Shown: positions 28,660 through 36,776 of the stretch, piece by piece
Layout: every line of letters begins with the position of its first letter
Position numbering within the stretch: position 1 is the first letter of the stretch
Origin: Ruminococcus sp.
GTDB lineage: Bacteria; Bacillota; Clostridia; Oscillospirales; Ruminococcaceae
NCBI GenBank assembly: GCA_017542475.1
Contig: JAFXXD010000036.1
Coordinates: forward strand, 1 to 60,954
Length of the DNA: 60,954 nucleotides
Reading direction: 5' to 3'
The notes under the pieces: generated by a model
Seen by the model: the letters and a program-made list of their open reading frames with translations, nothing else
Told to the model about the DNA's origin: nothing
The model's database searches: none
Position numbers and translations under genes: made by a program

Positions 28660-28895
28660 ACATTAAAGCTACGACGAGGAAGGCTTTATCCGAAGCACTG
28701 CTTTCAGAGAGCTGCCGCACGGTGCGAGGCAGCAGCAGTATGGGTACGGCACACCGCCTCCGAGCTCGCCCAATAAGCGACGGGTGCTCCCGTTACAGAG
28801 CCAATGAGATACGGACATAGCTCCGTGTGAATCAGGGTGGAACCACGGTATTTTATCGTCCCTCGTGCCTATTTCAGGCGTGGGGGACTTTTTTG
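28660..28895 (+). promoter_or_regulatory. T-box leader, probably threonine-specific
   Basis: The leader has the stem-I core (GACGAGGAAGG, AGAGAGCTGCC...GGCAGC and a CCGAGCT element), the T-box AGGGTGGAACCACGG (28834-28848) and a strong terminator at 28858-28894 whose 5' side can pair with the T-box bulge region. The likely specifier is ACC at 28753-28755, just before GCCTCCGAGCT, which codes for threonine. Uncharged tRNA-Thr would favour antitermination. thrS fits as the target but lies 960 bases downstream, behind two other genes. Confidence 0.85.
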
Positions 28896-28921
28896 TCACC
28901 TTGCGCACAGGAGGTGAGAAA

Positions 28922-29302
28922 TTGAGCAATATCAGGTACAACGAGCAGGAGGAGGCGTTCGAGCTCCCGTATAAGCTGTGGGGCGAGACGCAGACCGTCC
29001 GCTTCTACGTCGAGAGCGAGAACGACATTATGCAGAACCTCAAAGCCGTCGCCGAGAAGCTGGCAAAGCTCGACGGCAGCCGCCGACAGATTGCAGAGCT
29101 CCTCATCGACGAGGGCTACTATGAGGGCGGCGACTCCGACGCTCTCGCGAAAAAACTCTCGCTCGGAAGCCCGTATGTGGACTTCGACGACGAGGATATA
29201 ATCCTCTGCTTCGATGTCAGCACCGATGACGGGTATATGCGCTCGCCCGCCCACGCCGAGCTCTTCGGCGATATGTTCGAGATAACGGGCTGGGTGGAAT
29301 GA
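28922..29302 (+). CDS. Uncharacterised acidic protein directly behind the T-box
   Basis: From the TTG at 28922, which has an AGGAGGTGAGAA site, this is a 126-residue soluble, acidic protein (LWGETQTVRFYVESENDIMQNLKAVAEKLAKLDGSRRQIAELLIDEGYY...). A mixed alpha/beta fold looks likely; no motif identifies a function. Codon use is like the housekeeping genes, unlike the RAYT behind it. It is the first gene after the T-box terminator and so under its control, yet it is not an obvious amino-acid gene. The RAYT gene starts 1 base after its stop. Confidence 0.65.
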   Translation: MSNIRYNEQEEAFELPYKLWGETQTVRFYVESENDIMQNLKAVAEKLAKLDGSRRQIAELLIDEGYYEGGDSDALAKKLSLGSPYVDFDDEDIILCFDVSTDDGYMRSPAHAELFGDMFEITGWVE

Positions 29303-29303
29303 T

Positions 29304-29852
29304 ATGGATAACCCGACACGTAAGGATATCCGCCTCGACGGATATGATTATTCCTGCAGCGGTGCGTATTTCATCACGATTTGTACGAACAAACGGCAAC
29401 ACTACTTTTGGAATTACAGCAAACCTGTAGGGGGCGATGCCCACATCGCCCCGCCCTCAGACTGCATTAATGATATTTCAACAGCTTTGCCATACGAATT
29501 GACTGAAATCGGGCTTGTTGTCAAGAAATACATTTCGAGTATGGCAGGAATAATCAAATATGTAATTATGCCAAATCACGTGCATATTCTTCTGGTTATC
29601 GAAAATGAATCAGGGGCTGAAGACGGGGCGATGTGGGCATCGCCCCCTACACAGCCGCTTTATCAAAGGATCCGTTCTTTGAAGGTTCTTGTAACCAAAG
29701 AATTGGGCTTTTCGCCGTGGCAAAGGAATTATTATGACCGAATAGTACGGAATGACAAGGAATACCGTGCGTATTGGCAATACATCGAAAACAATCCCAC
29801 AAATTGGGAAAATGACGAATATTTCAGCGAAAATAATTCAAAGGAGAGATAA
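29304..29852 (+). CDS. REP-associated tyrosine transposase (RAYT, Y1/IS200-like)
   Basis: A 182-residue single-strand nuclease of the IS200/TnpA_REP family. It starts RKDIRLDGYDYSCSGAYFITICTNKRQHYF. The HUH metal site is MPNHVHILLVI near residue 92. The probable catalytic tyrosine is in NYYDRIVRNDKEYRAYWQYIENNPTNW near the C-terminus. The gene is AT-rich except for two GC-rich in-frame inserts (KPVGGDAHIAPPS and GAMWASPPTQP), which are copies of the CCCTACA stem-loop family in inverted orientation. The end of the gene (SKER stop) supplies the AAGGAGAG ribosome site of thrS. RAYTs are thought to mobilise REP sequences; activity here is inferred. Confidence 0.85.
   Translation: MDNPTRKDIRLDGYDYSCSGAYFITICTNKRQHYFWNYSKPVGGDAHIAPPSDCINDISTALPYELTEIGLVVKKYISSMAGIIKYVIMPNHVHILLVIENESGAEDGAMWASPPTQPLYQRIRSLKVLVTKELGFSPWQRNYYDRIVRNDKEYRAYWQYIENNPTNWENDEYFSENNSKER
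29426..29453. repeat. REP-like stem-loop inside the RAYT gene (copy 1)
   Basis: GTAGGGGGCGATGCCCACATCGCCCC, an imperfect palindrome of the CCCTACA family, read in frame as VGGDAHIAP. It is inverted relative to copy 2 about 200 bases downstream. Confidence 0.85.
29624..29652. repeat. REP-like stem-loop inside the RAYT gene (copy 2)
   Basis: GGGGCGATG-TGG-GCATCGCCCC followed by CTACA, read in frame as GAMWASPPT. With copy 1 it forms an inverted pair. Confidence 0.85.
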
Positions 29853-29854
29853 TA

Positions 29855-31795
29855 ATGATAAAAATAACATTAAAGGACGGCAGCGTCCGCGAAATTGAAT
29901 CGGCACAGCCTGCGTCCGAGATAATCAAGGGCATTGGCATGGGTCTTTACAAGGCGGCTTGCTGCGTGAAGGTCAACGGCGAGGTCAGGGATCTCCGCAC
30001 CGTAATCGACAGCGACTGTGAGTTCGAGGTCTGTACGTTTGATACCCTCGACGGCAAGAAGACCTTCTGGCATACGGCTTCACACATTATGGCTCAGGCT
30101 GTAAAGAGGCTCTATCCCGCGGCGAAGCTCGCTATCGGTCCCGCTATCGAGAACGGCTTCTACTACGACTTCGACCTCGAGAAGCCCTTCACTCCCGAGG
30201 AGCTCGAGAAGATAGAGGCTGAGATGAAGAACATCGTCAAGGAGGGTATCGCCCTTGAGCAGTTCGAGCTCGCGCCCGCTGACGCTATCGCTAAGCTCAA
30301 GGAAATGGACGAGCCTTACAAGGTCGAGCTCTGCGAGGAGCACGCCGACAAGGGCGAGCCTATCTCGTTCTACAAGCAGGGCGAGTTCACCGACCTCTGC
30401 GCAGGTCCTCACCTTATGGACACCTCACCCGTAAAGGCATTCAAGCTCCTTTCGTGCACGGGTGCTTACTGGCGCGGCAACGAGAACAACAAGATGCTCA
30501 GCCGTGTATACGCTATCGCCTTCCCGAAGGCTTCACAGCTTGACGAGTACCTCAAAATGATAGAGGAGGCAAAGCTCCGCGACCACAAGAAGCTCGGCAA
30601 GGAGCTCGCTCTCTTTATGTTCGACCACACTGCCCCCGGTATGCCCTACTGGCTCCCGAGAGGCTGGAAGCTCTTCAACGCCCTGCTCGAATACTGGAGA
30701 GGTGTTCACGAGGAGCACGGCTACACCGAGATTTCGGGTCCTGTGCTCTCCAAGAAGGAGCTGTGGGTGACTTCGGGTCACTGGGACCACTATCAGGACG
30801 GTATGTTCGTTATCCCCGCCGAGGAGGACAACGAGGTATACTGCGCAAAGCCGATGAACTGTCCCAACGCTATCAAGGTATATATGAACAAGCAGCGCTC
30901 GTACAAGGAGCTCCCGCTGAAATTCAATCAGGTAGACGTTATCCACCGCAAGGAGAAGTCGGGCGAGCTCAACGGTCTGTTCCGCGTTCAGCAGTTCAGA
31001 CAGGACGATGCTCATATCCTCGTTACAGAGGAGCAGATAGCCTCCGAGATAAACGACATTATGGAGATAGCTACCGAGATGTACAACGTGTTCGGTCTCG
31101 AATACAAGGCGGAGCTCTCGACACGCCCCGACGACTTTATGGGCGATATCAAGGTATGGGACAAGGCTGAGGCTGACCTCAAGGCTATCCTCGAGGAGAA
31201 GTACGGTCCCGACGGCTACGAGCTCAACGAGGGCGACGGCGCCTTCTACGGTCCGAAGATAGACCTCAAGATGAAGGACGCTATCGGCAGAGAGTGGCAG
31301 ATGGGCACTATCCAGCTCGACTTCCAGCTCCCGCTCAACTTCAAGATGAAGTACATCGCCTCCGACGGCTCCGAAAAGCAGCCCGTTATGATACACCGCG
31401 CTATATTCGGCTCGTTCGAGCGCTTCATCGGTATCATCACCGAGAACTTCAAGGGCGCGTTCCCGTTCTGGCTCTCGCCTATGCAGGTAGGTATCGTGCC
31501 TATCCGCACCGAGCACAACGACTATGCAAAGAAGGTCGCTGACCTCCTCAAGAAGAACCGCATCAGGGCAGAGGTGGACTACACCGACGACAATATGAAG
31601 AACAAGATCAAGAAGTTCAAGGACTTCAAGGATCCCTATGTTGTCATCATCGGCGACAGCGAAGCCGCAAACGAGCAGGTGTCCATCAACATCAGGGGCA
31701 ACAAGCAGCTCAAGAACGTGCCGCTCGACAAGTTCATCGAGATGTGCCGCACTATGAACGAGGAGCACTCGCTTGACGTCATAGACACGCTGTAA
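29855..31795 (+). CDS. thrS: Threonyl-tRNA synthetase
   Basis: The enzyme charges tRNA-Thr. The 646-residue protein has, in order: the TGS domain (1-62), the editing/SAD domain (HTASHIMAQAVKRL and CAGPHL, about 70-240), the class II core with the zinc ligand region CAKPMNCPNAIKVY and FRVQQFRQDDAHIL, and the C-terminal anticodon-binding domain (QVGIVPIRTEHNDYAKKVADLL). All usual parts are present. The ATG at 29855 has an AAGGAGAG site lying inside the last codons of the RAYT gene. Transcription probably comes from the threonine T-box leader about 1 kb upstream; I see no separate promoter. Confidence 0.97.
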   Translation: MIKITLKDGSVREIESAQPASEIIKGIGMGLYKAACCVKVNGEVRDLRTVIDSDCEFEVCTFDTLDGKKTFWHTASHIMAQAVKRLYPAAKLAIGPAIENGFYYDFDLEKPFTPEELEKIEAEMKNIVKEGIALEQFELAPADAIAKLKEMDEPYKVELCEEHADKGEPISFYKQGEFTDLCAGPHLMDTSPVKAFKLLSCTGAYWRGNENNKMLSRVYAIAFPKASQLDEYLKMIEEAKLRDHKKLGKELALFMFDHTAPGMPYWLPRGWKLFNALLEYWRGVHEEHGYTEISGPVLSKKELWVTSGHWDHYQDGMFVIPAEEDNEVYCAKPMNCPNAIKVYMNKQRSYKELPLKFNQVDVIHRKEKSGELNGLFRVQQFRQDDAHILVTEEQIASEINDIMEIATEMYNVFGLEYKAELSTRPDDFMGDIKVWDKAEADLKAILEEKYGPDGYELNEGDGAFYGPKIDLKMKDAIGREWQMGTIQLDFQLPLNFKMKYIASDGSEKQPVMIHRAIFGSFERFIGIITENFKGAFPFWLSPMQVGIVPIRTEHNDYAKKVADLLKKNRIRAEVDYTDDNMKNKIKKFKDFKDPYVVIIGDSEAANEQVSINIRGNKQLKNVPLDKFIEMCRTMNEEHSLDVIDTL

Positions 31796-32584
31796 ATGCC
31801 TATCGAATCTTTATTCTTTGTTTTAGTTTCAATCTTAGTTGTCTTTGTTGCTATGTCGCTATGCATTGCTTGCATTGTTTTGTTGGTATTAATAATACCA
31901 ACAAGCTCTGACAAGGGCAGCAGCGGAGAAAAAGCTGTTGCACAGATTCTTTCTGTTTTACCCGAACCCGAATACACGGTTTTAAACAACGTTATGTTGC
32001 GTTCGGATTTTGGATTAACGCAGATTGACCATATTATTGTATCTTTGTATGGCATTTTCGTTATTGAGACAAAGAATTATAAAGGTTGGATAACGGGCGG
32101 AGAATATGCCGATAACTGGACAAAAAATATGTATCGAAAAAAATACTCGTTCCGCAATCCTCTCAAACAAAACTATGCTCACATTAAAGCACTTATGAAT
32201 CTTCTTGAAGTTGATAATCAAGAGTTTTTTATCTCAATTATTGCATTTTCAAGAAATGCTGATGTCAAAGTTGTAACCAGCAAAAATGTTATCTACTACG
32301 ATGAATTAATCAATACCATTTGGAGATATCATTCCAGTGTTTTTACTATCGACCAAGTAAGTGAATATGTCAATAGAATTCGCTCAGCCAACGTTGACTC
32401 GGAAGAAAGCCGAAACGAGCATATATGGCAAATAAAAAATACTGTCTACGCAAGAGAAAGTGCGGTACAGCAGGGAATTTGTCCGCGCTGCGGCAAGAAC
32501 CTTGTGCTCAGAAACGGAAGATACGGTCAATTCTGGGGATGCAGCGGATACCCGTCGTGTAGATTTACATTAAACATTAAATAA
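31796..32584 (+). CDS. NERD-domain protein with C-terminal topoisomerase-type zinc ribbon
   Basis: A 262-residue protein. An N-terminal transmembrane helix covers about residues 5-38. The nuclease-related NERD domain follows ([12 protein letters not shown]... [24 protein letters not shown]... [13 protein letters not shown]). A helical linker leads to a zinc ribbon ([29 protein letters not shown]) like those at the end of topoisomerase I. The E-T-K and D-H residues of the PD-(D/E)xK-like core are present. The ATG immediately follows the thrS stop with no clear ribosome site. The gene is markedly AT-richer than thrS, which suggests recent acquisition. Similar fusions are scattered in bacteria; a DNA-related or defence role is plausible but unproven. 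Confidence 0.85.
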   Translation: MPIESLFFVLVSILVVFVAMSLCIACIVLLVLIIPTSSDKGSSGEKAVAQILSVLPEPEYTVLNNVMLRSDFGLTQIDHIIVSLYGIFVIETKNYKGWITGGEYADNWTKNMYRKKYSFRNPLKQNYAHIKALMNLLEVDNQEFFISIIAFSRNADVKVVTSKNVIYYDELINTIWRYHSSVFTIDQVSEYVNRIRSANVDSEESRNEHIWQIKNTVYARESAVQQGICPRCGKNLVLRNGRYGQFWGCSGYPSCRFTLNIK

Positions 32585-32598
32585 CTAAAACGCAGAAC

Positions 32599-32638
32599 AG
32601 CTCCCGAAGCGATATGCCTCGGGAGCTGCTTTTTTACT
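32599..32638. terminator. Bidirectional terminator between the NERD gene and the phosphodiesterase gene
   Basis: CAGCTCCCGA / TCGGGAGCTG stem with a short loop, then TTTTTT rightward. It lies between convergent genes. Confidence 0.88.
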
Positions 32639-32641
32639 GTC

Positions 32642-34486
32642 TCAATACGCGCCGAAAATGGTTTTCAGTATCGTCAGCACCTTCTGACCCGTGGTGGTCG
32701 AGTAGACGACCTCCGACGCCTTGTCGGGACGGTTGGTGATGATGTTATCGACTCCGAGCGACATCATCTTCTCCATTTCGCCCTTGTTATCGACTGTCCA
32801 CACGAAAATGCGCTTGCCGTTCTGGTGGGCGTTGTTGACGACGGTCGCATTCACGAGCAGGTGGTTCATACTGAGTGCGTCGATATTTTTCAGCTGCATA
32901 AACGCCGTAGTCGTGGCTACGTTCGCGATAAGCCCCGTCTTGATGTCGGGGTCGAGCTGCTTCACCTTCTTTATCGCCGCATAAGAGAACGACGTGACAT
33001 AGCACGAGCTCTCGAGGTCGTACTCCTTTATCGCCTCGACCGTCTTCTCGACCGTGAGATTCGTGTTGCCGTGGTCCTTTATCTCGATATTGTAGAGCTT
33101 CTCGTCGCCCACGAGGTCGAAGACCTCCGTCAGCAGCGGTATCCTCGCGTCGGGGAATTCCTCCTCGCTGACGTACTTGCTCACCACGTTGAGCCTTTGC
33201 AGCTCGGCGTAGGTGTAGTCGCTGAGCTTGCCCGTACCGTGCGTGGCGCGGTCGAGCTTCTCGTCGTGGAACACCACGAGCTGCTCGTCCTTGGTGAGCT
33301 GCACGTCGAGCTCGATGTAGTCGGTATTGCTCTCGAGCGCCTTCTCGAAGGCGTAGAGCGTGTTCTCGGGCGCGACCTTCGAGCACCCGCGGTGAGCCGT
33401 CACCTGCGTGCGCGTGATTATGCCGACATTGAGGTTGATGTTGCCCTTGTGCAGAGCGCTCAGGTAGGTGTAGTTGAGGAGCAGGCTCGCCGAAATGACG
33501 GAGACATACAGTATTATCCTTGCGGATCTGACGAGCTTGTAGGTCGTGCGCTCGGGGAGGGTTATCTTCGTATCCTCGGGGATATCGGTGAAGAACTTTC
33601 CCGTCAGCCAGCACATTACCGCGGGAGTTGATACGAATACCGAAATGGCGGAGAATATCTCGCCCTCATATTTCAGCACCTTCAGCGATGATACGAGTGC
33701 CTTGTTCGGGCTGGTGAAGCCCTTGATAAACAGCAGCACCGCGAAGCTCACGATGAAGGTTATGACAGCTATTGCGGCAACAATGATGAGCGTCCACATC
33801 ACGAGCGACAGCACGTACTTCATCTTCTGTCCGATTATGAGCCTGCGGCTCTCCTGCGTGCAGTCATAGAGCGGCTTGTCGGTCAGGACGAGGAAGTGCA
33901 GGCTGTAGCTCCTGCTGACGATAAGTATAGCGAATATCATCTGTATGCTGATGTATACGATGAGTGCTCCGCGGGTATTTATTGCGCTGAAGGCATCGCG
34001 GAGTATCGGCAGTATCGGTGCGAGGAATATGCCCGAGGAAATGGTGTACTGCGCGATAGGCATATATACCATAAAGGTCAGGAAGCATAGCAGTCCCTTG
34101 CCGCGGAAAGCCTTCTTGAACGCATGATAGCCCGTTCGGAACATACCGATGACCGACAGGCGCTCGCCTCTGTAGTAGCAGGAATAGCACGCCGCGAGTC
34201 CCGACAGCTCCATGAACGAGAACATCGCCGAGAAGAACAGTATCAGCAGTATCGCGATGATAGTCGCGGGGTTTTTGAGGTATATCCACACCTTTTCGTC
34301 CGAGAGGTAGCGGACGTGCGATATCTTCATCGTCAGCTTCAGCAGAAGCGTGAGGAGAGGGGCTCCCACGGAGAGGAGCAGGAGCTTGAAGATGAGCTCG
34401 TACAGCAGTACATCGGGCAGTGCTCTCAGGAACACGCCGATGGACTTAAAAAAATTCTTTTTCATTGTTTTCACGGTCGATTTCAT
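32642..34486 (-). CDS. Membrane glycerophosphodiester phosphodiesterase
   Basis: A 614-residue protein. The first ~350 residues are a polytopic membrane domain (about 7-8 helices) of the type fused to glycerophosphodiesterases in Firmicutes. The C-terminal GDPD TIM barrel starts at TAHRGCSKVAPENTLYAFEKALE, with the catalytic HRG and the ENT glutamate, then the metal ligands in IELDVQLTKDEQLVVFHDEKLDR and IEIKDHG. It hydrolyses glycerophosphodiesters, or possibly polyglycerol-phosphate from teichoic acid or lipid, outside the membrane. It has a perfect TTGACA/TATAAT promoter. Tandem TTTAAG repeats about 300 bases upstream hint at response-regulator control. Confidence 0.88.
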   Translation of the reverse strand: MKSTVKTMKKNFFKSIGVFLRALPDVLLYELIFKLLLLSVGAPLLTLLLKLTMKISHVRYLSDEKVWIYLKNPATIIAILLILFFSAMFSFMELSGLAACYSCYYRGERLSVIGMFRTGYHAFKKAFRGKGLLCFLTFMVYMPIAQYTISSGIFLAPILPILRDAFSAINTRGALIVYISIQMIFAILIVSRSYSLHFLVLTDKPLYDCTQESRRLIIGQKMKYVLSLVMWTLIIVAAIAVITFIVSFAVLLFIKGFTSPNKALVSSLKVLKYEGEIFSAISVFVSTPAVMCWLTGKFFTDIPEDTKITLPERTTYKLVRSARIILYVSVISASLLLNYTYLSALHKGNINLNVGIITRTQVTAHRGCSKVAPENTLYAFEKALESNTDYIELDVQLTKDEQLVVFHDEKLDRATHGTGKLSDYTYAELQRLNVVSKYVSEEEFPDARIPLLTEVFDLVGDEKLYNIEIKDHGNTNLTVEKTVEAIKEYDLESSCYVTSFSYAAIKKVKQLDPDIKTGLIANVATTTAFMQLKNIDALSMNHLLVNATVVNNAHQNGKRIFVWTVDNKGEMEKMMSLGVDNIITNRPDKASEVVYSTTTGQKVLTILKTIFGAY

Positions 34487-34524
34487 TTATTTTACGTCTG
34501 ACGGCGCTTATTACACACATATTC

Positions 34525-34553
34525 ATTATAAATCTTTGCAGACGCATTGTCAA
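34525..34553 (-). promoter_or_regulatory. Phosphodiesterase gene promoter
   Basis: Read leftward: perfect TTGACA (34548-34553), 17-bp spacer, perfect TATAAT (34525-34530). Confidence 0.88.
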
Positions 34554-34599
34554 TAAAAGAATTAATGCAGTCGGTGGAATATTTTTATTCTCTGTGCAA

Positions 34600-34680
34600 A
34601 AATAAAAAAGCCGCACCCTCGGCGCCGAGTAAACAAGAAGCAAAGAGCCGCTCTCAACAGACCTTTGCGTCTTGCTTATC
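34600..34680 (-). other. Gene-free region with a long imperfect hairpin
   Basis: Between the GH13 and phosphodiesterase genes (34487-34822) there is no credible gene. On the minus strand AAGCAAGACGCAAAG can pair over 15 bases with CTTTGCTTCTTGTTT (one mismatch, one G-U). This is followed by the palindrome CTCGGCGCCGAG and then TTTTTTATTTTT. This could be a small RNA or a leader with a terminator, but no known family was recognised. Confidence 0.35.
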
Positions 34681-34762
34681 GGTTTTCCGCCGTAAGGTAC
34701 AGCCACAGGAAAAAAGAAACAAAATATAGAAGGGGAATTGGGGGATCACTTGATCCACCTAT

Positions 34763-34806
34763 AATATACTTAATGAACCTTAAAATAATCTTAAAACAGT
34801 CTTAAA
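34763..34806 (-). promoter_or_regulatory. Tandem TTTAAG repeats before a TATTAT element
   Basis: Read leftward: TTTAAG ACTGT TTTAAG ATTAT TTTAAG, i.e. a 6-mer repeated every 11 bp, then TATTAT about 15 bases later. The spacing matches PhoP/PhoB-type boxes. The likely product runs toward the hairpin region and the phosphodiesterase gene. Confidence 0.45.
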
Positions 34807-34822
34807 TATCCACAAAATTATC

Positions 34823-36709
34823 TCAGCCTGTGAATTTGGCTTTGATTATGCTGTAGCCGTAGGGCGGTATCGTGAGCTCATTTCCGCTGAAATCGCCGTA
34901 AAACCCCTCGAAATGTGTGAAAAACGAGAAGAAGCCCTCCACATCACGGAGCGTCACTGTGTCGCCCGTGCGGTTGATGAAGAAGATGTAGTCGAGGGGA
35001 CTGCCCTGACGCGTGAAAGCCATTATGCGCTCATCTATGAGATGTCCGTCCTTGAGCCCGAAGTAAGTCCTGCCAGCTTTAAGGTTGGGTATGGACCTCC
35101 TCACGCGCCCGAGCTCCCTGACGTATTCGATGAGCTCGCGATCCTCGCTCCCCCACGGGTAGCAGCGGCGGTTGAAGGGGTCCTTGTAGCCCTGCAAGCC
35201 TGCCTCGTCGCCGTAGTACATACACGGCACTCCGGGGAGGAAGTACATCAGCGCGAACGCCGATTTAAGCAGATTCTTGCCGTGGCTGTACTGCTCGTCG
35301 GTGAGCCAGCGCTCAGCCATCCAGTCCTTGCTCTTGTCGTCGCAGTATTCGCCGCCGAGACGGTTTATCGCGCGTTCGATGTCGTGGGTGGATACGAAGT
35401 TCATCAGCACATCTATCACGGGCTTGGGGTAGTGCTCGAGTATCGTCATCACCGAATAGATGAAGGCGCGCGGGTCGCCGCCCTTGACGTAGCTGATTAT
35501 CGCCTCGCGGAAGGGGTAGTTCATCACGGAATCGAGCTGGTCGCCGAGGAGATAGCGGCGCTTTATGCCGTAGCTCTCCTTGTTGGAGGCGTCCTCCCAG
35601 ACCTCGCCGATGATGAGCTTCTCCTTGCCGAACTTCTTCACTGACTTGCGGAGATTGTTGATGAACTGGTCGGGGAGCTCGTCTGCCACATCGAGGCGGA
35701 AGCCTGCCGCTCCCTTGCTGAGCCAGTAGTGGAGTATACCCTCGTCGCCGCAGATGAAGCGGGTGTAGTCCTCGTTGTTCTCGTTGACGTTGGGGAGGGT
35801 GTCTATGCCCCACCACGCCTCGTACTGCTCGGGGAAGCTGATGAAGCTGTACCAGTTGTAGTATTTGCTGTCGCGGGACTGGTATGCGCCGAGCTGCGGG
35901 TATCTGCCGTACTTGTTGAAGTATATGCTGTCTGCGCCCGTGTGCGAGAACACGCCGTCGAGTATAACGGAAATGCCGAGCTTTTTCGCCTCGCGGCAGA
36001 GCTCCGCGAACTCCTCATTTGTGCCGAGGAGAGGGTCAGCCTTCGAGTAGTCGGCGGTATTGTAGCGGTGGTTCTCGTGAGCCTCGAAAATGGGGTTGAG
36101 GTAGATGCAGGTCACGCCGAGCTCCTTCAGATAAGGGAGCTTCGACTGTATTCCCGCGAAATCGCCGCCGAAGTAGTCGTTGTTCCACACGTGACCGTGC
36201 TCGTCGGGACGGTACCACGGCGTGCCGCCCCAGTCCTCGCGGAGAACGCGCCCATCGGGGACGTTTTTCTTGGGCTTTCCGCTGTTGCAGAAGCGGTCGG
36301 GGAATATCTGGTACATTATGCCACCCTTGAGGAAGTCGGGCGTCTGGAACTCCTTGGCGTAGACGGTCAGCTGGAAGAGGTCGCCGTCCTGCTCCGCGCC
36401 CTCGTGGCAGTTGATGCGCTTGATATAGTGTCTGATACCGCCGCAGGTATACGAGAAGTAATAGTAGTGGACGTCGCTGTAGCGTGCCTCGTATTCGCAG
36501 GAGTAGACCACGCACTCGCCGTCCTCGCCTGTGGGGCTCATATGTATGAAGCGCTCCTTGAAGCCCGTCCTGAAAAGCACGAGAACAGGCGGAAAATCGG
36601 GGTGTATATCCTTGTGGAGCCTGATAGAGAAGCGGCAGGTCTCGAACTGCCTTATAGCGCCGAATATCGACTTGCAGCCGAGGTCCCATGTGTCGTATAC
36701 AGGTTTCAC
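34823..36709 (-). CDS. GH13 alpha-glucosidase/neopullulanase-like amylase
   Basis: A 628-residue alpha-amylase-family enzyme acting on alpha-glucans; no signal peptide, so intracellular. An N-terminal ~125-residue carbohydrate-binding-like beta domain precedes the TIM barrel (GGIMYQIFPDRF...). Family regions are DGVFSHTG, the nucleophile in GFRLDVADE, the acid/base glutamate in IIGEVWED and the aspartate in NFVSTHDIERA, all intact. The N-terminal domain plus IYQIFPDRF places it near the neopullulanase/cyclomaltodextrinase group. The start is GTG with a GGAGG site. It lies 103 bases downstream of glgP, separated from it by a terminator and its own promoter; both genes serve glucan breakdown. 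Confidence 0.9.
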   Translation of the reverse strand: MKPVYDTWDLGCKSIFGAIRQFETCRFSIRLHKDIHPDFPPVLVLFRTGFKERFIHMSPTGEDGECVVYSCEYEARYSDVHYYYFSYTCGGIRHYIKRINCHEGAEQDGDLFQLTVYAKEFQTPDFLKGGIMYQIFPDRFCNSGKPKKNVPDGRVLREDWGGTPWYRPDEHGHVWNNDYFGGDFAGIQSKLPYLKELGVTCIYLNPIFEAHENHRYNTADYSKADPLLGTNEEFAELCREAKKLGISVILDGVFSHTGADSIYFNKYGRYPQLGAYQSRDSKYYNWYSFISFPEQYEAWWGIDTLPNVNENNEDYTRFICGDEGILHYWLSKGAAGFRLDVADELPDQFINNLRKSVKKFGKEKLIIGEVWEDASNKESYGIKRRYLLGDQLDSVMNYPFREAIISYVKGGDPRAFIYSVMTILEHYPKPVIDVLMNFVSTHDIERAINRLGGEYCDDKSKDWMAERWLTDEQYSHGKNLLKSAFALMYFLPGVPCMYYGDEAGLQGYKDPFNRRCYPWGSEDRELIEYVRELGRVRRSIPNLKAGRTYFGLKDGHLIDERIMAFTRQGSPLDYIFFINRTGDTVTLRDVEGFFSFFTHFEGFYGDFSGNELTIPPYGYSIIKAKFTG

Positions 36710-36734
36710 GGACTTATCCTCCTTTGATGAGCAA

Positions 36735-36762
36735 ATTATATATTACTCAAATAATTATACAA
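36735..36762 (-). promoter_or_regulatory. Probable GH13 gene promoter
   Basis: Read leftward: TTGTAT (36757-36762), 16-bp spacer, TATAAT (36735-36740), 25 bases before the GTG start. Confidence 0.6.
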
Positions 36763-36776
36763 AAAGTTGAACGGGA

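Noticed and set aside
34640-34700. Possible c-di-GMP-I riboswitch because of GACGCAAAG on the minus strand
   Set aside because: The paired P1b element and the second-helix tetraloop receptor expected on either side of that motif cannot be drawn, so the match is limited to nine bases.
34547-34729. 60-codon frame in the GH13-phosphodiesterase gap
   Set aside because: No ribosome site and no conserved-looking protein; it overlaps the promoter and the long hairpin.
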